The position numbers and the translations under genes are program-made. Positions 25,365 to 34,203 of a stretch of DNA of 64,000 nt are shown in pieces; the stretch's first letter is position 1, and the number at the start of each line of letters is the position of its first letter. The stretch is from assembly GCA_963663285.2 (NCBI GenBank), contig CAXXNI010000002.1, positions 496,001 through 560,000 on the forward strand, read 5' to 3'. The DNA comes from CAXXOK01 sp963663285 (GTDB lineage: Bacteria > Bacillota > Clostridia > Christensenellales > Aristaeellaceae). The notes under the pieces were generated by a model. That model made no database searches. It had not been told where the DNA came from and saw nothing but the letters and a program-made list of their open reading frames with translations.

Positions 25365-26426
25365 CTACACCATTGCACGCATCAACGATAACAAGGGTAG
25401 TAATACAGCTAATAAAATAGCGCCGATCACAACAGTCATGACCGCCACCAGAGTAGGCTCAATAATGGAAACCAAATGGGCTAACTTCTCATCAGCCTCA
25501 TTTTCATAGATCTCGGCGATCTTTGCCATCACCGCTTCGGTTTGGCCTGCCTGTACGCCTACATGTATCATACGCATATGCAAAGGCTTGAATAAGTGCA
25601 TTTTTTCAATGGCTTCCGCAAAGGCCATATGGTTTTCAACATTATACAGACAGGCTGCGATTTTATCGGCAATAATGCCAGGCTGCACAATTCTGCCGAT
25701 CAATCGTAAACTTTCATCCATTGGAAACCCATCACGCAGCAGCATAGCGAGCACGGAAGCGAAGCGCCCGGCGTGCATTTGCTCCTCTAAATTACGCAAA
25801 GGCGGGAAAATGGTTAACAGAAAACGCCGGAATCGTCCGGTTTGATTCATACGAATCATCAGCAGCGCCAGCAGCGAGAGAATAATAAATATACAGGAAA
25901 CAATGAGAATAATTTTACCTGCATTGACACCGGCACTGATCCATGGGTTTTGCAAAGCGTTAATCCCCATACCGCTGAATACATCTTCAAATACAGGCAA
26001 TACGCTGGTAACCAGTACGGCGATCAGGACAGTCATCATTGCGATAATAATAAAGGGATAGGCTACCGCGGTATGGATGGAGCGCCGGATGTATGCTTCC
26101 CGCTGATAGTATTGAGCCAGATTATCCATTACCGTATCCAGTTCTCCGCTGCGTTCTCCAATCAGCGCCATTTCTGCCATGTAATCGGGGAACATACCCG
26201 CACTGGATAACCCCCGGTAAAGCGAACCTGTTTCTAAAACCGATTTACGTAGCAGCCGAAAGCGGTACGCAAGGCTCGTGCCGCGGTAATTGCCGCTTAA
26301 CGCGTCAATACCGTCATACAGCGGAAGGCCGGCACGAAGGATCATCGCGATTTGCTGACAGATAACGGACAATTCCTCAGCTGATACCCGAACTTTCTTT
26401 AGCCTGCGTGCCTGCTTTTGCGCCAT
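25365..26426 (-). CDS. pilC: PilC/GspF-type inner-membrane platform protein
   Basis: 353 residues with two T2SSF domains, each with the SGExxG-type motif: GERSGELDTVMDNLAQYYQRE (~91-111) and GVQAGQTEAVMAKIAEIYENE (~291-311). Three hydrophobic stretches are placed as in PilC/GspF (after ~120, ~170 and at the C-terminus). It is the membrane platform on which the ATPase acts. It has a strong AAGGAGG site and is the first gene of the leftward pilus-like operon. It is slightly shorter than typical PilC (about 400) because the N-terminus begins directly at the first domain. Confidence 0.88.
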   Translation of the reverse strand: MAQKQARRLKKVRVSAEELSVICQQIAMILRAGLPLYDGIDALSGNYRGTSLAYRFRLLRKSVLETGSLYRGLSSAGMFPDYMAEMALIGERSGELDTVMDNLAQYYQREAYIRRSIHTAVAYPFIIIAMMTVLIAVLVTSVLPVFEDVFSGMGINALQNPWISAGVNAGKIILIVSCIFIILSLLALLMIRMNQTGRFRRFLLTIFPPLRNLEEQMHAGRFASVLAMLLRDGFPMDESLRLIGRIVQPGIIADKIAACLYNVENHMAFAEAIEKMHLFKPLHMRMIHVGVQAGQTEAVMAKIAEIYENEADEKLAHLVSIIEPTLVAVMTVVIGAILLAVLLPLLSLMRAMV

Positions 26427-27254
26427 GGGGTTTTCCTCCTTGCGGATTCATGATATTGCGATAAAAAATATTATATTGAGAATATTTTGGTTTCTATGGA
26501 TCAGCCTTTATTCAATACGCAGCAGCAGCTTATTGGTTTTTCTGCATCTCTTTTTGCGGATGCACCATCCGATGCAGCAACCTGCTATAGCGCAAGGGGC
26601 ACTGCTCCTTTGCAAAGAGGCGCATGGGTTACCGTTGTATGCTGAAAAACAGCTACTTTGCAAATGTTGCGATACCCATGGATGGATTCGCAGAAAAAAA
26701 CAGCGCTATATGTAGCGGCTGTGATTTCTGTCTTTGCGATATGCACAACCTATGATGTTCATTCGCATAGGCTGCATATTTCAAAAGTGAACGGACGGGG
26801 AACCCCCTTGCTCTTGGGGTGGAATTACATTTATTCCGCTCTATCCGCTTATTTGGTAATACTTGAGGCGGATAACCGGCGTTGAACACGGTAGCTGTCA
26901 ACGGAAATGCATATTCTCTGTCCCTGCCGTTTCGCACGCGCCATTGTGTGCGCAGACCATAGAGAAGCGTGTGCATCTCAAATGATCAATTGTTATAATT
27001 GTACTGTTTTTATCCTTTTGCGTCAAGCATAAAAAGGGCAGAAAACGTAGTAAAATCAACAAATTCCATAATGTGGAACCGGTGACAAAACATCCGTGAC
27101 GATGAGGCTTTCAAAAGGCAAAAGGAACAGGAACCAGCCAGCTGATGAAACATTCGTAAAATGATGCTGTCCTCACGGTATTTAAAACCTGTTTTATGAA
27201 CTGCGAACGGCTTTACAAGCGTTGCTGCATAGGGGGCAGACAAGGCCGATTACC
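26427..27254. other. Long non-coding stretch between pilC and the XRE-cupin gene
   Basis: More than 800 bases with only short, poorly coding open frames and no plausible ribosome binding sites for them. It must hold the leftward pilus promoter. On the plus strand it contains the possible structured RNA at 26739-26915 and an extended -10 box (TGTTATAAT) at 26991-26999. The remainder shows nothing I can identify and may be decayed sequence. Confidence 0.5.
26739..26915 (+). ncRNA. Possible diverged c-di-AMP (ydaO-type) riboswitch
   Basis: The outer arms ATATGCA and TGCATAT could close a helix. Inside, in the order expected for the ydaO motif, are GGGGAACC (26797-26804), TTGGGGTGGAAT (about 26814-26825), a variable stem (ATCCGC/GCGGAT), and CGG-TAGCT-GTCAACGGAAATGC, close to the ydaO ending CCGxCAGCTAACC..CGxAAGC. 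The GCCGAATCC element is poorly kept (CACAACCT) and CCCGAA reads GTTGAA. No cell-wall or potassium gene follows; the next plus-strand gene is 400 bases away. This is pattern matching from memory, so confidence is low. Confidence 0.3.
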
Positions 27255-27284
27255 TTGACATTATAAGGTTTTCCATGGTATGCT
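27255..27284 (+). promoter_or_regulatory. Promoter of the XRE-cupin/acyl-CoA synthetase operon
   Basis: A perfect TTGACA and TATGCT are 18 bp apart, about 57 bases before the ATG at 27341. An inverted repeat ACCTT-9-AAGGT overlaps the -35 box and could be an operator for the adjacent regulator itself. Confidence 0.55.
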
Positions 27285-27340
27285 ACATGCGCTATGGCCT
27301 GTATGGTCAAGCGTTGAAATGGACTGAGGAGGCGACCCGA

Positions 27341-27919
27341 ATGGCGGACAATGCGGAGCAATTAAAACTGATTGCCTTACGAATTAAAGACCTGCGGGAT
27401 ATTGCGGGCTTAACGCCTGAACAAGTAGCGCAAAAAACGGGCATCAGTCTGGAAGAATATAAGGCTTACGAAACCGGCGCAAGCGATTTCAGTTTCTCTC
27501 ATTTGTTTAATATTGCAGAGGCACTCGGCGTAGATATCAGTGATTTACTGACCGGGGAAAGCCCCAAGCTGCATGGCTATGTTCTTACCCGTGGCGGGCA
27601 GGGCTTAAAGTTCAACCGCAGGGACCAGTACGAATATCATCATTTGGCTTATAATTTCCGCGATAAGCTGGCAGAGCCTTTTATCGTCACTGTTTCACAG
27701 GATGAACCGGGGGCTGAAAAGCAAGCGCACAGCCATGAAGGCCAGGAATTTGACTACGTGCTGGAAGGCCAATTAAAAATTGTGCTGGGCGGTAACGAGC
27801 TATTTTTGAAAGCGGGCGACAGCCTTTATTACGACAGTTCCCTTCCGCATGTGATGTATACGCTAGAGGGCGATTGCCGCTTCATTGCCGTTGTTGTAAA
27901 GGAAGGTGCCAAAGCATGA
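27341..27919 (+). CDS. XRE-family regulator with C-terminal cupin domain
   Basis: 192 residues. Residues ~8-68 are a lambda-repressor-like HTH (ALRIKDLRDIAGLTPEQVAQKTGISLEEYKAYE, split by turns as in XRE proteins) and ~110-190 a cupin barrel with the metal-type motif AHSHEGQEFDYVLEG and a second histidine in SSLPHVM. Such XRE-cupin proteins sense small ligands and control the operon beside them. GAGGAGG eight bases before the ATG fixes the start; the longer upstream frame overlaps the promoter. The stop overlaps the ATG of the acyl-CoA synthetase gene, so the regulator and enzyme are coupled, a common pair in Firmicutes. Confidence 0.88.
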   Translation: MADNAEQLKLIALRIKDLRDIAGLTPEQVAQKTGISLEEYKAYETGASDFSFSHLFNIAEALGVDISDLLTGESPKLHGYVLTRGGQGLKFNRRDQYEYHHLAYNFRDKLAEPFIVTVSQDEPGAEKQAHSHEGQEFDYVLEGQLKIVLGGNELFLKAGDSLYYDSSLPHVMYTLEGDCRFIAVVVKEGAKA

Positions 27920-29604
27920 TGAAACCGCCCTACCTGCAATATCTGGACTGCCCGGTACAATATGCGACCTATGATGATTTTAACAAGCGTTTCCGTATTA
28001 CCCGGCCTGCAACATTTAACTTTGCTTATGACGTAGCCGACGCTATTGCCGCTGAAGAGCCGGACCGTACCGCTGTGTTGTGGACGGATGAAAACGGGGG
28101 CTATGCGAACTATACCTTCGGTATGCTGAAGGAGGAAAGCGACCGGGCGGCCAATCTGCTTTATTCCCTTGGGATTCGCAAGGGCGATAAAGTCATGTTG
28201 ATTTTACGCCGTCATCTGCAATTTTGGCCTGTCATCATGGCCTTGCATAAAATCGGGGCGATTGCAGTGCCTGCGACGCATTTGCTGACGGAAAAAGATA
28301 TTGTTTACCGCGTGAATGCTGCGGGTATAAAGATGGCGATCATCAGCCATAAAGATGATGCAGTACTGGAAGCAGCTGAAGCAGCGTGTGAAAAATGCCC
28401 GACGCTGGATACGCTGATGATACTCAAGGGTGAGCGCGCAGGATTCCATAGCTATGAAAAGGAAATGCCCAAGGCATCCGCCGAGTGGGAGAAGCCGGAG
28501 GGAGACGCGTACCCTCAGAATCACGATTCCATGCTTTTGTATTTTACCAGCGGTACGACGGGCATGCCGAAGATGGTAACACACGATTACTATTATCCGC
28601 TGGGCCATATTGTAACCAGTCTTTTCTGGCAACAGTGTATCGATGGGGGGCTGCACTTTACCATCAGCGAAACCGGATGGGCCAAGAGCGTATGGGGTAA
28701 GCTGTACGGCCAGTGGCTAACCGGAAGCGCGGTATTTGTGTACGACTTTGAACGCTTTATTCCCAAAGATATTCTGCACATGATGAGCAAATATCACGTT
28801 ACATCTTTCTGCGCTCCGCCAACGATGTACCGCTATATTCTGCAGGAGAATTTTGCAGGGTATGACCTGAGTGCACTCAAGCATTGCGCGGTGGCCGGCG
28901 AACCCCTCAACCCGGATATGGCGGCTGAATGGATCAAGCGTACAGGGATACCGCTTTTGGAAGGGTTTGGTCAAACCGAACTGGTGGTAACACTTGCTAC
29001 CTTCCCATTTATGAAAGTATGTCCCGGCAGCATGGGCAAACCCAGTCCGATCTTCGATGTGGATATTATCGACGAAGAGGGGAATTCTTGCGCGGCAGGC
29101 GTTACCGGTGAAATCGTCGTACGTACCAGCGATGACGCGCTTCCAATCGGCATGTTTACCGGCTATTATGAAAACCCGACGCTCACCAAAACCGTATGGG
29201 ATAATGGTATTTATCATACCGGCGATACCGCATGGCGCGACGAGTGGGGTTACTACTGGTATGTGGGCCGTTCGGATGATGTGATCAAGTCCAGCGGCTA
29301 CCGGATCGGACCGTTTGAAGTGGAAAGTGCGCTGCTGGAGCATCCAGCAGTGCTGGAGACCGCCATTACCGCAACGCCGGACCCGCAGGGACTACGCGGA
29401 CAGGTAGTTAAAGCGACGATCGTGCTCAAACCCGGCTTTACCGCCAGCGAAGAGCTGAAAAAAGAGCTGCAGGAGCATGTAAAACAGATCACCGCGCCTT
29501 ATAAATACCCGCGCGTGATTGAATTCGTCAGCGAACTGCCCAAGACCATCAGCGGAAAAATCCGCCGTGTGGAGCTGCGCGAAAAAGATCAGCAAAAGCA
29601 ATAA
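27916..29604 (+). CDS. AMP-forming acyl-CoA synthetase
   Basis: 562 residues, the length of acetyl/medium-chain acyl-CoA synthetases, which activate a carboxylic acid with ATP and link it to CoA. Seen are the P-loop-like YFTSGTTGMPKM (A3 motif, ~211-222), EGFGQTE (~343), the adenylate-binding YHTGDTAWRDEWGYY, the hinge region RSDDVIKSSGYRIGPFEVE, and the catalytic lysine in KTISGKIRR near the C-terminus. The N-terminal part resembles medium-chain enzymes (FNFAYDVAD). Translation starts at the ATG overlapping the stop of the XRE-cupin gene; a second ATG follows at once. Acid substrate unknown. Confidence 0.9.
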   Translation: MMKPPYLQYLDCPVQYATYDDFNKRFRITRPATFNFAYDVADAIAAEEPDRTAVLWTDENGGYANYTFGMLKEESDRAANLLYSLGIRKGDKVMLILRRHLQFWPVIMALHKIGAIAVPATHLLTEKDIVYRVNAAGIKMAIISHKDDAVLEAAEAACEKCPTLDTLMILKGERAGFHSYEKEMPKASAEWEKPEGDAYPQNHDSMLLYFTSGTTGMPKMVTHDYYYPLGHIVTSLFWQQCIDGGLHFTISETGWAKSVWGKLYGQWLTGSAVFVYDFERFIPKDILHMMSKYHVTSFCAPPTMYRYILQENFAGYDLSALKHCAVAGEPLNPDMAAEWIKRTGIPLLEGFGQTELVVTLATFPFMKVCPGSMGKPSPIFDVDIIDEEGNSCAAGVTGEIVVRTSDDALPIGMFTGYYENPTLTKTVWDNGIYHTGDTAWRDEWGYYWYVGRSDDVIKSSGYRIGPFEVESALLEHPAVLETAITATPDPQGLRGQVVKATIVLKPGFTASEELKKELQEHVKQITAPYKYPRVIEFVSELPKTISGKIRRVELREKDQQKQ

Positions 29605-29611
29605 CATGCGA

Positions 29612-29650
29612 CGCCGGACGGCAGCCCAGGCAATGCCGCCCGGCGCTTTA
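29612..29650 (+). terminator. Probable terminator after the acyl-CoA synthetase
   Basis: CGCCGG-A-CGGCA pairs with TGCCG-C-CCGGCG (one mismatch) around an 11-base loop, followed by a weak T-rich tail (CTTTATCCTTT). Confidence 0.6.
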
Positions 29651-29729
29651 TCCTTTATTCACTGCCCGCAGGTACGGGCTAAGACGTCCCAACACCTGTA
29701 CTTTTCAGGTGCAAGACAAGGAGGAAACC

Positions 29730-30986
29730 ATGAAGGTTATGGCCATCCGCAAAAGTATCATCCCTCTGCTCATGACGACGATTTTATTTTTGGGACTTTT
29801 ATTTGTTCCTACGTCGCAGAGCTCCGCCAAAACCGTTGCCGAATGGCTGGAAGGTTTTGATACCGGTGAAAAATGGTTCGGCGATGATTTTAATTATGAC
29901 ATCACCGATACCCAAGCAGTTTGGGATTTACTGATGCAGCCGATTACGGTGTTGGATGTGGGGGAAACGGAAAGCGTGTACCCACTTACCGAGCCGGGCG
30001 GCGATAAAGTTAACAACGATAAGCTGGGCGGGTTCATCAATGGCGCATCCGCCGCCGTACATGTGTTAGGCGAGGATGAAGACGGTTGGACGCTGATTGA
30101 AGGGCTTGATTATTATAACCGCATCATTCGCGGTTATGTCAAAACAAAATTGCTAAAAACGGCTACGCCAAACGAGCATTACGGCGTAGTGGTAGATAAA
30201 CTGACACAAAAATTGTATGTGTTTATCGACGGCGAGTTTTTTAGCTCCTGCGCGGTATCCACAGGGCTTCCCAACGATAAACAACCTTATAACGAAACGG
30301 CGGCAGGCGAATATCTGGCTATTAGCTGGAGCGGCGGGTTTGATAGCGAGGGCATGTACTGCGACATGGCGATCCGTTTTAATAACGGAGATAAAATGCA
30401 CGAAGTTCCCTGTACGATTCTTGCCGACGGAACGCGCCGCTATACCAAATGGGAAACCCAGTTGGGGCAAAAAGCCAGCCATGGCTGCATTCGTGTTGCA
30501 CGCCTGCCCAATGAGGACGGCTTGAATCAAGAATGGCTGTGGGACAATCTGAAGAGAAACACTAAGATCATCATTTGGGACGATGGCGGTCGTGAGATGC
30601 CTTATCCTGACGATGACACACTGCTGTATTACAACCCGGACGGCGGACAGTATTACCACGCATATGCCGATTGTGCTTCTGTAAAAAGCAAGTATACGCC
30701 GATGACTGCCTTTAAGTACAGCGAACTGGACACCGGCATTTATGCAGATTTGACTGCGTGCCCCAGTTGCACACCGGTAAAACGCAAGGCAGAAATAGAT
30801 AAAACCAACTTGGACAGAGGGGTTATTAGCGAAGCGGAATATGAGCGGCGCATAGCTTTGCATGAAGCAGAAGTGACGTCGGCTGAAGGTGACGACGCGG
30901 CGACAGCCGACACCGTCGTTGATGATTCGCTGGAAGCGAACAATGACGGTGAAGTGGAGATTACTATAATTCCTGCGGATGGCTGA
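29730..30986 (+). CDS. Secreted L,D-transpeptidase (YkuD) with C-terminal His/Cys motif domain
   Basis: 418 residues. A signal peptide (~1-33, ending around SQSSA) is followed by an SH3-like region (~75-145) and a YkuD catalytic domain (~150-290) with the active-site motif ASHGCIRV (catalytic Cys). It should form 3-3 crosslinks in, or attach groups to, peptidoglycan outside the cell. After it comes a short segment with YYHAYADCASVKSKY and ACPSC, a His/Cys pattern seen in several secreted Clostridial proteins, then a charged coiled-coil-like stretch and an acidic tail. Start ATG at 29730 has AAGGAGG. A membrane protein gene follows after 87 bases. Confidence 0.88.
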   Translation: MKVMAIRKSIIPLLMTTILFLGLLFVPTSQSSAKTVAEWLEGFDTGEKWFGDDFNYDITDTQAVWDLLMQPITVLDVGETESVYPLTEPGGDKVNNDKLGGFINGASAAVHVLGEDEDGWTLIEGLDYYNRIIRGYVKTKLLKTATPNEHYGVVVDKLTQKLYVFIDGEFFSSCAVSTGLPNDKQPYNETAAGEYLAISWSGGFDSEGMYCDMAIRFNNGDKMHEVPCTILADGTRRYTKWETQLGQKASHGCIRVARLPNEDGLNQEWLWDNLKRNTKIIIWDDGGREMPYPDDDTLLYYNPDGGQYYHAYADCASVKSKYTPMTAFKYSELDTGIYADLTACPSCTPVKRKAEIDKTNLDRGVISEAEYERRIALHEAEVTSAEGDDAATADTVVDDSLEANNDGEVEITIIPADG

Positions 30987-31073
30987 GTAAAGCATTTGAT
31001 GTGTGCAACCCCCCTCGACTCCCAAACACATGATCTTAAATAAACTTGATGAAATGTATGGAGGCGATAGAGG

Positions 31074-32240
31074 TTGACAACCCTGATCGAACGAATGAAA
31101 AAGTGGAATGAGCGCGCAAACGGATTACCTCGCAAAGGCCTGCTGATTGCGTTCACATTGTTGCTCACATGGCTGTTTGTTTTAATTGTACCGCTATGCT
31201 GGCCTTTTATTCTGGCGCTGCTGTTTTCCATGATGCTGATGCCATTGATCCGCTTGTGCCAAACAAAGCTTGAACGGCTTCACATTCCACGTTGGCTGGT
31301 AACACTGATTGGAATGTTGTTACTTTTTGGCGTTTTGGGCGTTGGATTTGTATTGCTGTTTAACCGGTTATTTCACGAATTTATTGCCCTCGTCCGGTCG
31401 GCGCCGGAATTTGTGGATTGGATTTCCAATACGGTTTTCCCCTATATACGCGATCTGTACCAGCAATATTCCAACGTATTGCCCGCTTCGACAATTGATA
31501 TTATCAATAAGGCGCTTTCATCGCTGAGTGATGCAGCACTGGGTGCTGCAGGCAATATATCCGCAGCGCTCACCAGTGGTGCGGTCAATGCGGCAACATC
31601 TATACCGGGTGTGTTGCTAAGCGTTGTTTTAACCATCATGGGAACTTTTTATTTCACGGCGGATCGGGACCGCATTACCACGTTCTTGAAGCGGACTTTT
31701 CCGCAGAACATGCAAAAGCACGGGCTATTGGTTAAAAATAATCTCTTCAAATCGTTGTTTGGCCAAATCAAAAGCCAGTTGACCGTATCGTTGATTATAA
31801 TGACTTTTTTAACGGTTGCTTTTGTTATTTACGGTATCAAATATGGTTTGCTGATGGGGATTCTGATAGGGCTTGCAGATGCCCTGCCTGTGATTGGCGC
31901 CGGATTGTTCCTGTTGCCATGGGGCGCAGTGGAATTGATTTTAGGACATATTCCCACAGGCATATTCCTGTTGGGTACCTACATTGGCACAGTTGTGATC
32001 CGGCAAATTTTTGAACCGCGAATCGTCGGTGCCAATTTAGGGCTGTATCCGTTGGCAACGATGATGGCGATGTTCGCCGGGTTCCAGCTGGTCGGCGTGC
32101 TGGGCTTGATCATTGGTCCGGTATTGCTGAACCTGTTGAAGGTTGTGCTGGAAGCGGATGAAATATCACGCGGCGTTAAAAATGAGCCGCCCAAGCGGAC
32201 AATCAATTTGAAGAAGATAAAGCTAAAAGCAAAAGAATAA
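31074..32240 (+). CDS. ytvI: AI-2E/YtvI-type membrane protein
   Basis: 388 residues with about eight transmembrane helices and the layout of the AI-2E transporter (PerM) superfamily: two N-terminal helices, a long extracytoplasmic loop (~110-165), then GTFYFTADRDRITTFLKR, the conserved GLADALPVIGAGLFLLPWG, QIFEPRIVGANLGLYPL and GLIIGPVLLNLLK. The combination and size fit YtvI, a sporulation-associated integral membrane protein of Firmicutes with unknown transport role. The first codon is TTG at 31074 with GGAGG nine bases before it; the first ATG is seven codons later. It ends at a strong terminator shared with guaB. Confidence 0.82.
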   Translation: MTTLIERMKKWNERANGLPRKGLLIAFTLLLTWLFVLIVPLCWPFILALLFSMMLMPLIRLCQTKLERLHIPRWLVTLIGMLLLFGVLGVGFVLLFNRLFHEFIALVRSAPEFVDWISNTVFPYIRDLYQQYSNVLPASTIDIINKALSSLSDAALGAAGNISAALTSGAVNAATSIPGVLLSVVLTIMGTFYFTADRDRITTFLKRTFPQNMQKHGLLVKNNLFKSLFGQIKSQLTVSLIIMTFLTVAFVIYGIKYGLLMGILIGLADALPVIGAGLFLLPWGAVELILGHIPTGIFLLGTYIGTVVIRQIFEPRIVGANLGLYPLATMMAMFAGFQLVGVLGLIIGPVLLNLLKVVLEADEISRGVKNEPPKRTINLKKIKLKAKE

Positions 32241-32243
32241 TCA

Positions 32244-32274
32244 AAACGCCCGCTGGTTTTTCCAGCGGGCGTTT
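32244..32274. terminator. Bidirectional terminator between ytvI and guaB
   Basis: AAACGCCCGCTGG pairs perfectly with CCAGCGGGCGTTT around a five-T loop, placed between two converging genes. Confidence 0.9.
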
Positions 32275-32302
32275 ACTGTAAAACTAAAATTCGTTGCCTT
32301 TG

Positions 32303-33778
32303 TTACAGCCCCTGACGGGAGTAGTTGGGGCTTTCTTTTGTGATAGCGATGTCGTGGGGATGGCTTTCCTGCAACCCTGCGCCCGTGATACGGATAAACT
32401 GGCCGTGTTCACGCAAATCATCAATGCTGGGTGTGCCGCAATAGAACATGCCGGCGCGTAAACCGCCAATCAACTGGAACACGGTATCACTTAACGGCCC
32501 CTTGTATGGCACACGGCCTTCTACGCCTTCCGGTACCAGCTTGGGCGCATTTTCCTGAAAATAACGGTCGCTGCTGCCATGGGCCTGCTGCATCGCGCCT
32601 AGGCTGCCCATACCGCGATATACTTTAAAGCTACGTCCCTGATAAATCTCCATTTCGCCCGGGCTTTCATCCACACCGGCAAAGAGGCTGCCGATCATTA
32701 CAGCGGTGCTGCCGGCGGCGATTGCCTTAGGAATATCGCCGGAATACTTGATGCCGCCATCAGCAATTACGGCGATACCATGCTTTTGCGCTTCTGTTGC
32801 GCAATCTGCAATTGCGGTAATCTGCGGTACGCCAATGCCCGATACGATACGGGTAGTACAAATGCTGCCTGGGCCGATACCAACCTTGATGCAGCTTGCG
32901 CCTGCTTCGATTAAGGCGAGGGTAGCTTCTTTCGTAGCAACATTGCCTGCGATGACCGGTAAATCCGGAAAAGCAGCGCGAATGTCGTGCATCATTGACA
33001 AGGCGCCTTTGCTGTGTGCGTGTGCCGTATCGATGGAGATCACGTCGACCTTTGCTTTTCGCAGTGCATCGACACGCTCCAGACAATCTGCTGTTACGCC
33101 GACGGCTGCGCCGCAAAGCAAACGCCCGTTTTGGTCTTTTGCCGAATTGGGATATTTGGTCGTTTTTTCAATATCTTTAATGGTAATTAAACCACATAGC
33201 TCATATTGATCGTTTACAATCGGCAGCTTCTCAATACGATGTGCAGCCAGCAGCTTTTTAGCGTCTTCAAGCGTTGTGCCCACCGGCGCTGTAATCAAAT
33301 TTTTAGAGGTCATAACTTCTTCGATCCGGCGGCTGTCATCCGTCTCAAAGCGCAGATCACGGTTGGTGAGAATCCCCACCAGCTTTTTCCCGCGTGTAAT
33401 CGGAACGCCGCTGATGCGGTAACGCGCCATCAGTTCTTCGGCATCGCGAATCAAATGATCGGGAGATAGAAAAAAAGGATCGGTGATGACGCCATGCTCA
33501 CTGCGTTTCACCTTATCCACCTGTGCTGCCTGTTCTTCTATTGTCATGTTTTTGTGGATAATTCCCAAACCGCCTTCACGCGCCATGGCAATAGCCATAC
33601 GTGCGTCTGTCACAGTATCCATGGCGGCGGAGAGTAACGGAATATTCAGCTTGATGCCCGGCATCAGTTCTACGGATGTGTTCACATCCCGCGGCAAAGT
33701 ATTGCTGAGTGCAGGCACCAACAACACATCGTCAAAGGTCAATCCCGAGCGTAGGTTCTCTTCCAACATCCTACTCAT
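32303..33778 (-). CDS. guaB: IMP dehydrogenase
   Basis: 491 residues, the usual bacterial GuaB length. It oxidises IMP to XMP with NAD, the first committed step to guanine nucleotides. Visible are the N-terminal LTFDDVLLVPA, MDTVTDARMAIAMAREGGLG, two CBS domains inserted at ~95-205, the catalytic loop GIGPGSICTTR (nucleophile Cys), DGGIKYSGDIPKA, GSLFAGVDESPGE and the flap EGVEGRVPYKG with the catalytic Arg. Start ATG at 33778 has AAGGA a few bases upstream. It stands alone between a shared terminator and the intergenic region upstream of a lacI-type gene. Confidence 0.97.
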   Translation of the reverse strand: MSRMLEENLRSGLTFDDVLLVPALSNTLPRDVNTSVELMPGIKLNIPLLSAAMDTVTDARMAIAMAREGGLGIIHKNMTIEEQAAQVDKVKRSEHGVITDPFFLSPDHLIRDAEELMARYRISGVPITRGKKLVGILTNRDLRFETDDSRRIEEVMTSKNLITAPVGTTLEDAKKLLAAHRIEKLPIVNDQYELCGLITIKDIEKTTKYPNSAKDQNGRLLCGAAVGVTADCLERVDALRKAKVDVISIDTAHAHSKGALSMMHDIRAAFPDLPVIAGNVATKEATLALIEAGASCIKVGIGPGSICTTRIVSGIGVPQITAIADCATEAQKHGIAVIADGGIKYSGDIPKAIAAGSTAVMIGSLFAGVDESPGEMEIYQGRSFKVYRGMGSLGAMQQAHGSSDRYFQENAPKLVPEGVEGRVPYKGPLSDTVFQLIGGLRAGMFYCGTPSIDDLREHGQFIRITGAGLQESHPHDIAITKESPNYSRQGL

Positions 33779-34106
33779 CCTTTCCTTATCTGTATTGCGG
33801 CTATTCTATCAGCCATTCATGATGCTGTCAATGGAAACATGATGTCAAAAACGGCCCTATTTTGCTGAAATCACGAATGTTTTCGTAGATTTTCGTTCTG
33901 GCTGCTATTGTAACATGAGAAAATGGAAATGGCAAACAAGCGAATTATGCTTTTCCATAAAAGGTATTGGATTTTATGCGAATTGCATTTATAATAGTCA
34001 GGTAACCAACATAATGAGAGAGAATTGTTGGTTATACATCACATTCTTTGCCGGTTTGGAGAATACGCGATTATGTGCGATCGTTACAGTATCTTTTTAA
34101 AAGGGC

Positions 34107-34135
34107 TTGACAATTAATACAATACGCGATAATCT
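34107..34135 (+). promoter_or_regulatory. Promoter of the LacI-family regulator gene
   Basis: A perfect TTGACA and TAATCT are 17 bp apart, about 70 bases before the ATG. Confidence 0.5.
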
Positions 34136-34137
34136 AG

Positions 34138-34154
34138 TAACGAAAACGATGTAG
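34138..34154 (+). promoter_or_regulatory. Candidate autoregulatory operator of the LacI-family gene
   Basis: TAACGAAAACGATGTAG lies just after the -10 box and shares ACGAAAACG with the site upstream of the GH94 gene, which suggests the regulator binds both. Confidence 0.4.
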
Positions 34155-34203
34155 ATGTTGGAATTACGGACTTTATTTTAATGGACAGGCAGGCGATAGG
34201 GAC

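Larger units (their letters stand above)
33779..34203. other. Divergent intergenic region between guaB and lacI-type gene
   Basis: About 425 bases without a gene. It holds an imperfect palindrome ACGAA-TGTT-TTCGT at 33873-33886, which could be an operator, and the regulator promoter and operator listed separately. A guaB promoter must lie here but no strong one was seen. No purine riboswitch core was recognised. Confidence 0.45.

Noticed and set aside
26760..26940. c-di-GMP (GEMM) riboswitch or T-box leader in the pilus upstream region
   Set aside because: The pilus context invites GEMM and GGTAGC is present, but the GGGACGCAAAGCC core is absent on both strands; GGGTGGAATTAC lacks the T-box TGGNACCGCG.
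26425..26976. Short open frames on both strands between pilC and the XRE-cupin gene
   Set aside because: They are low in coding character, rich in Cys/Trp/His clusters typical of random frames, and lack ribosome binding sites.
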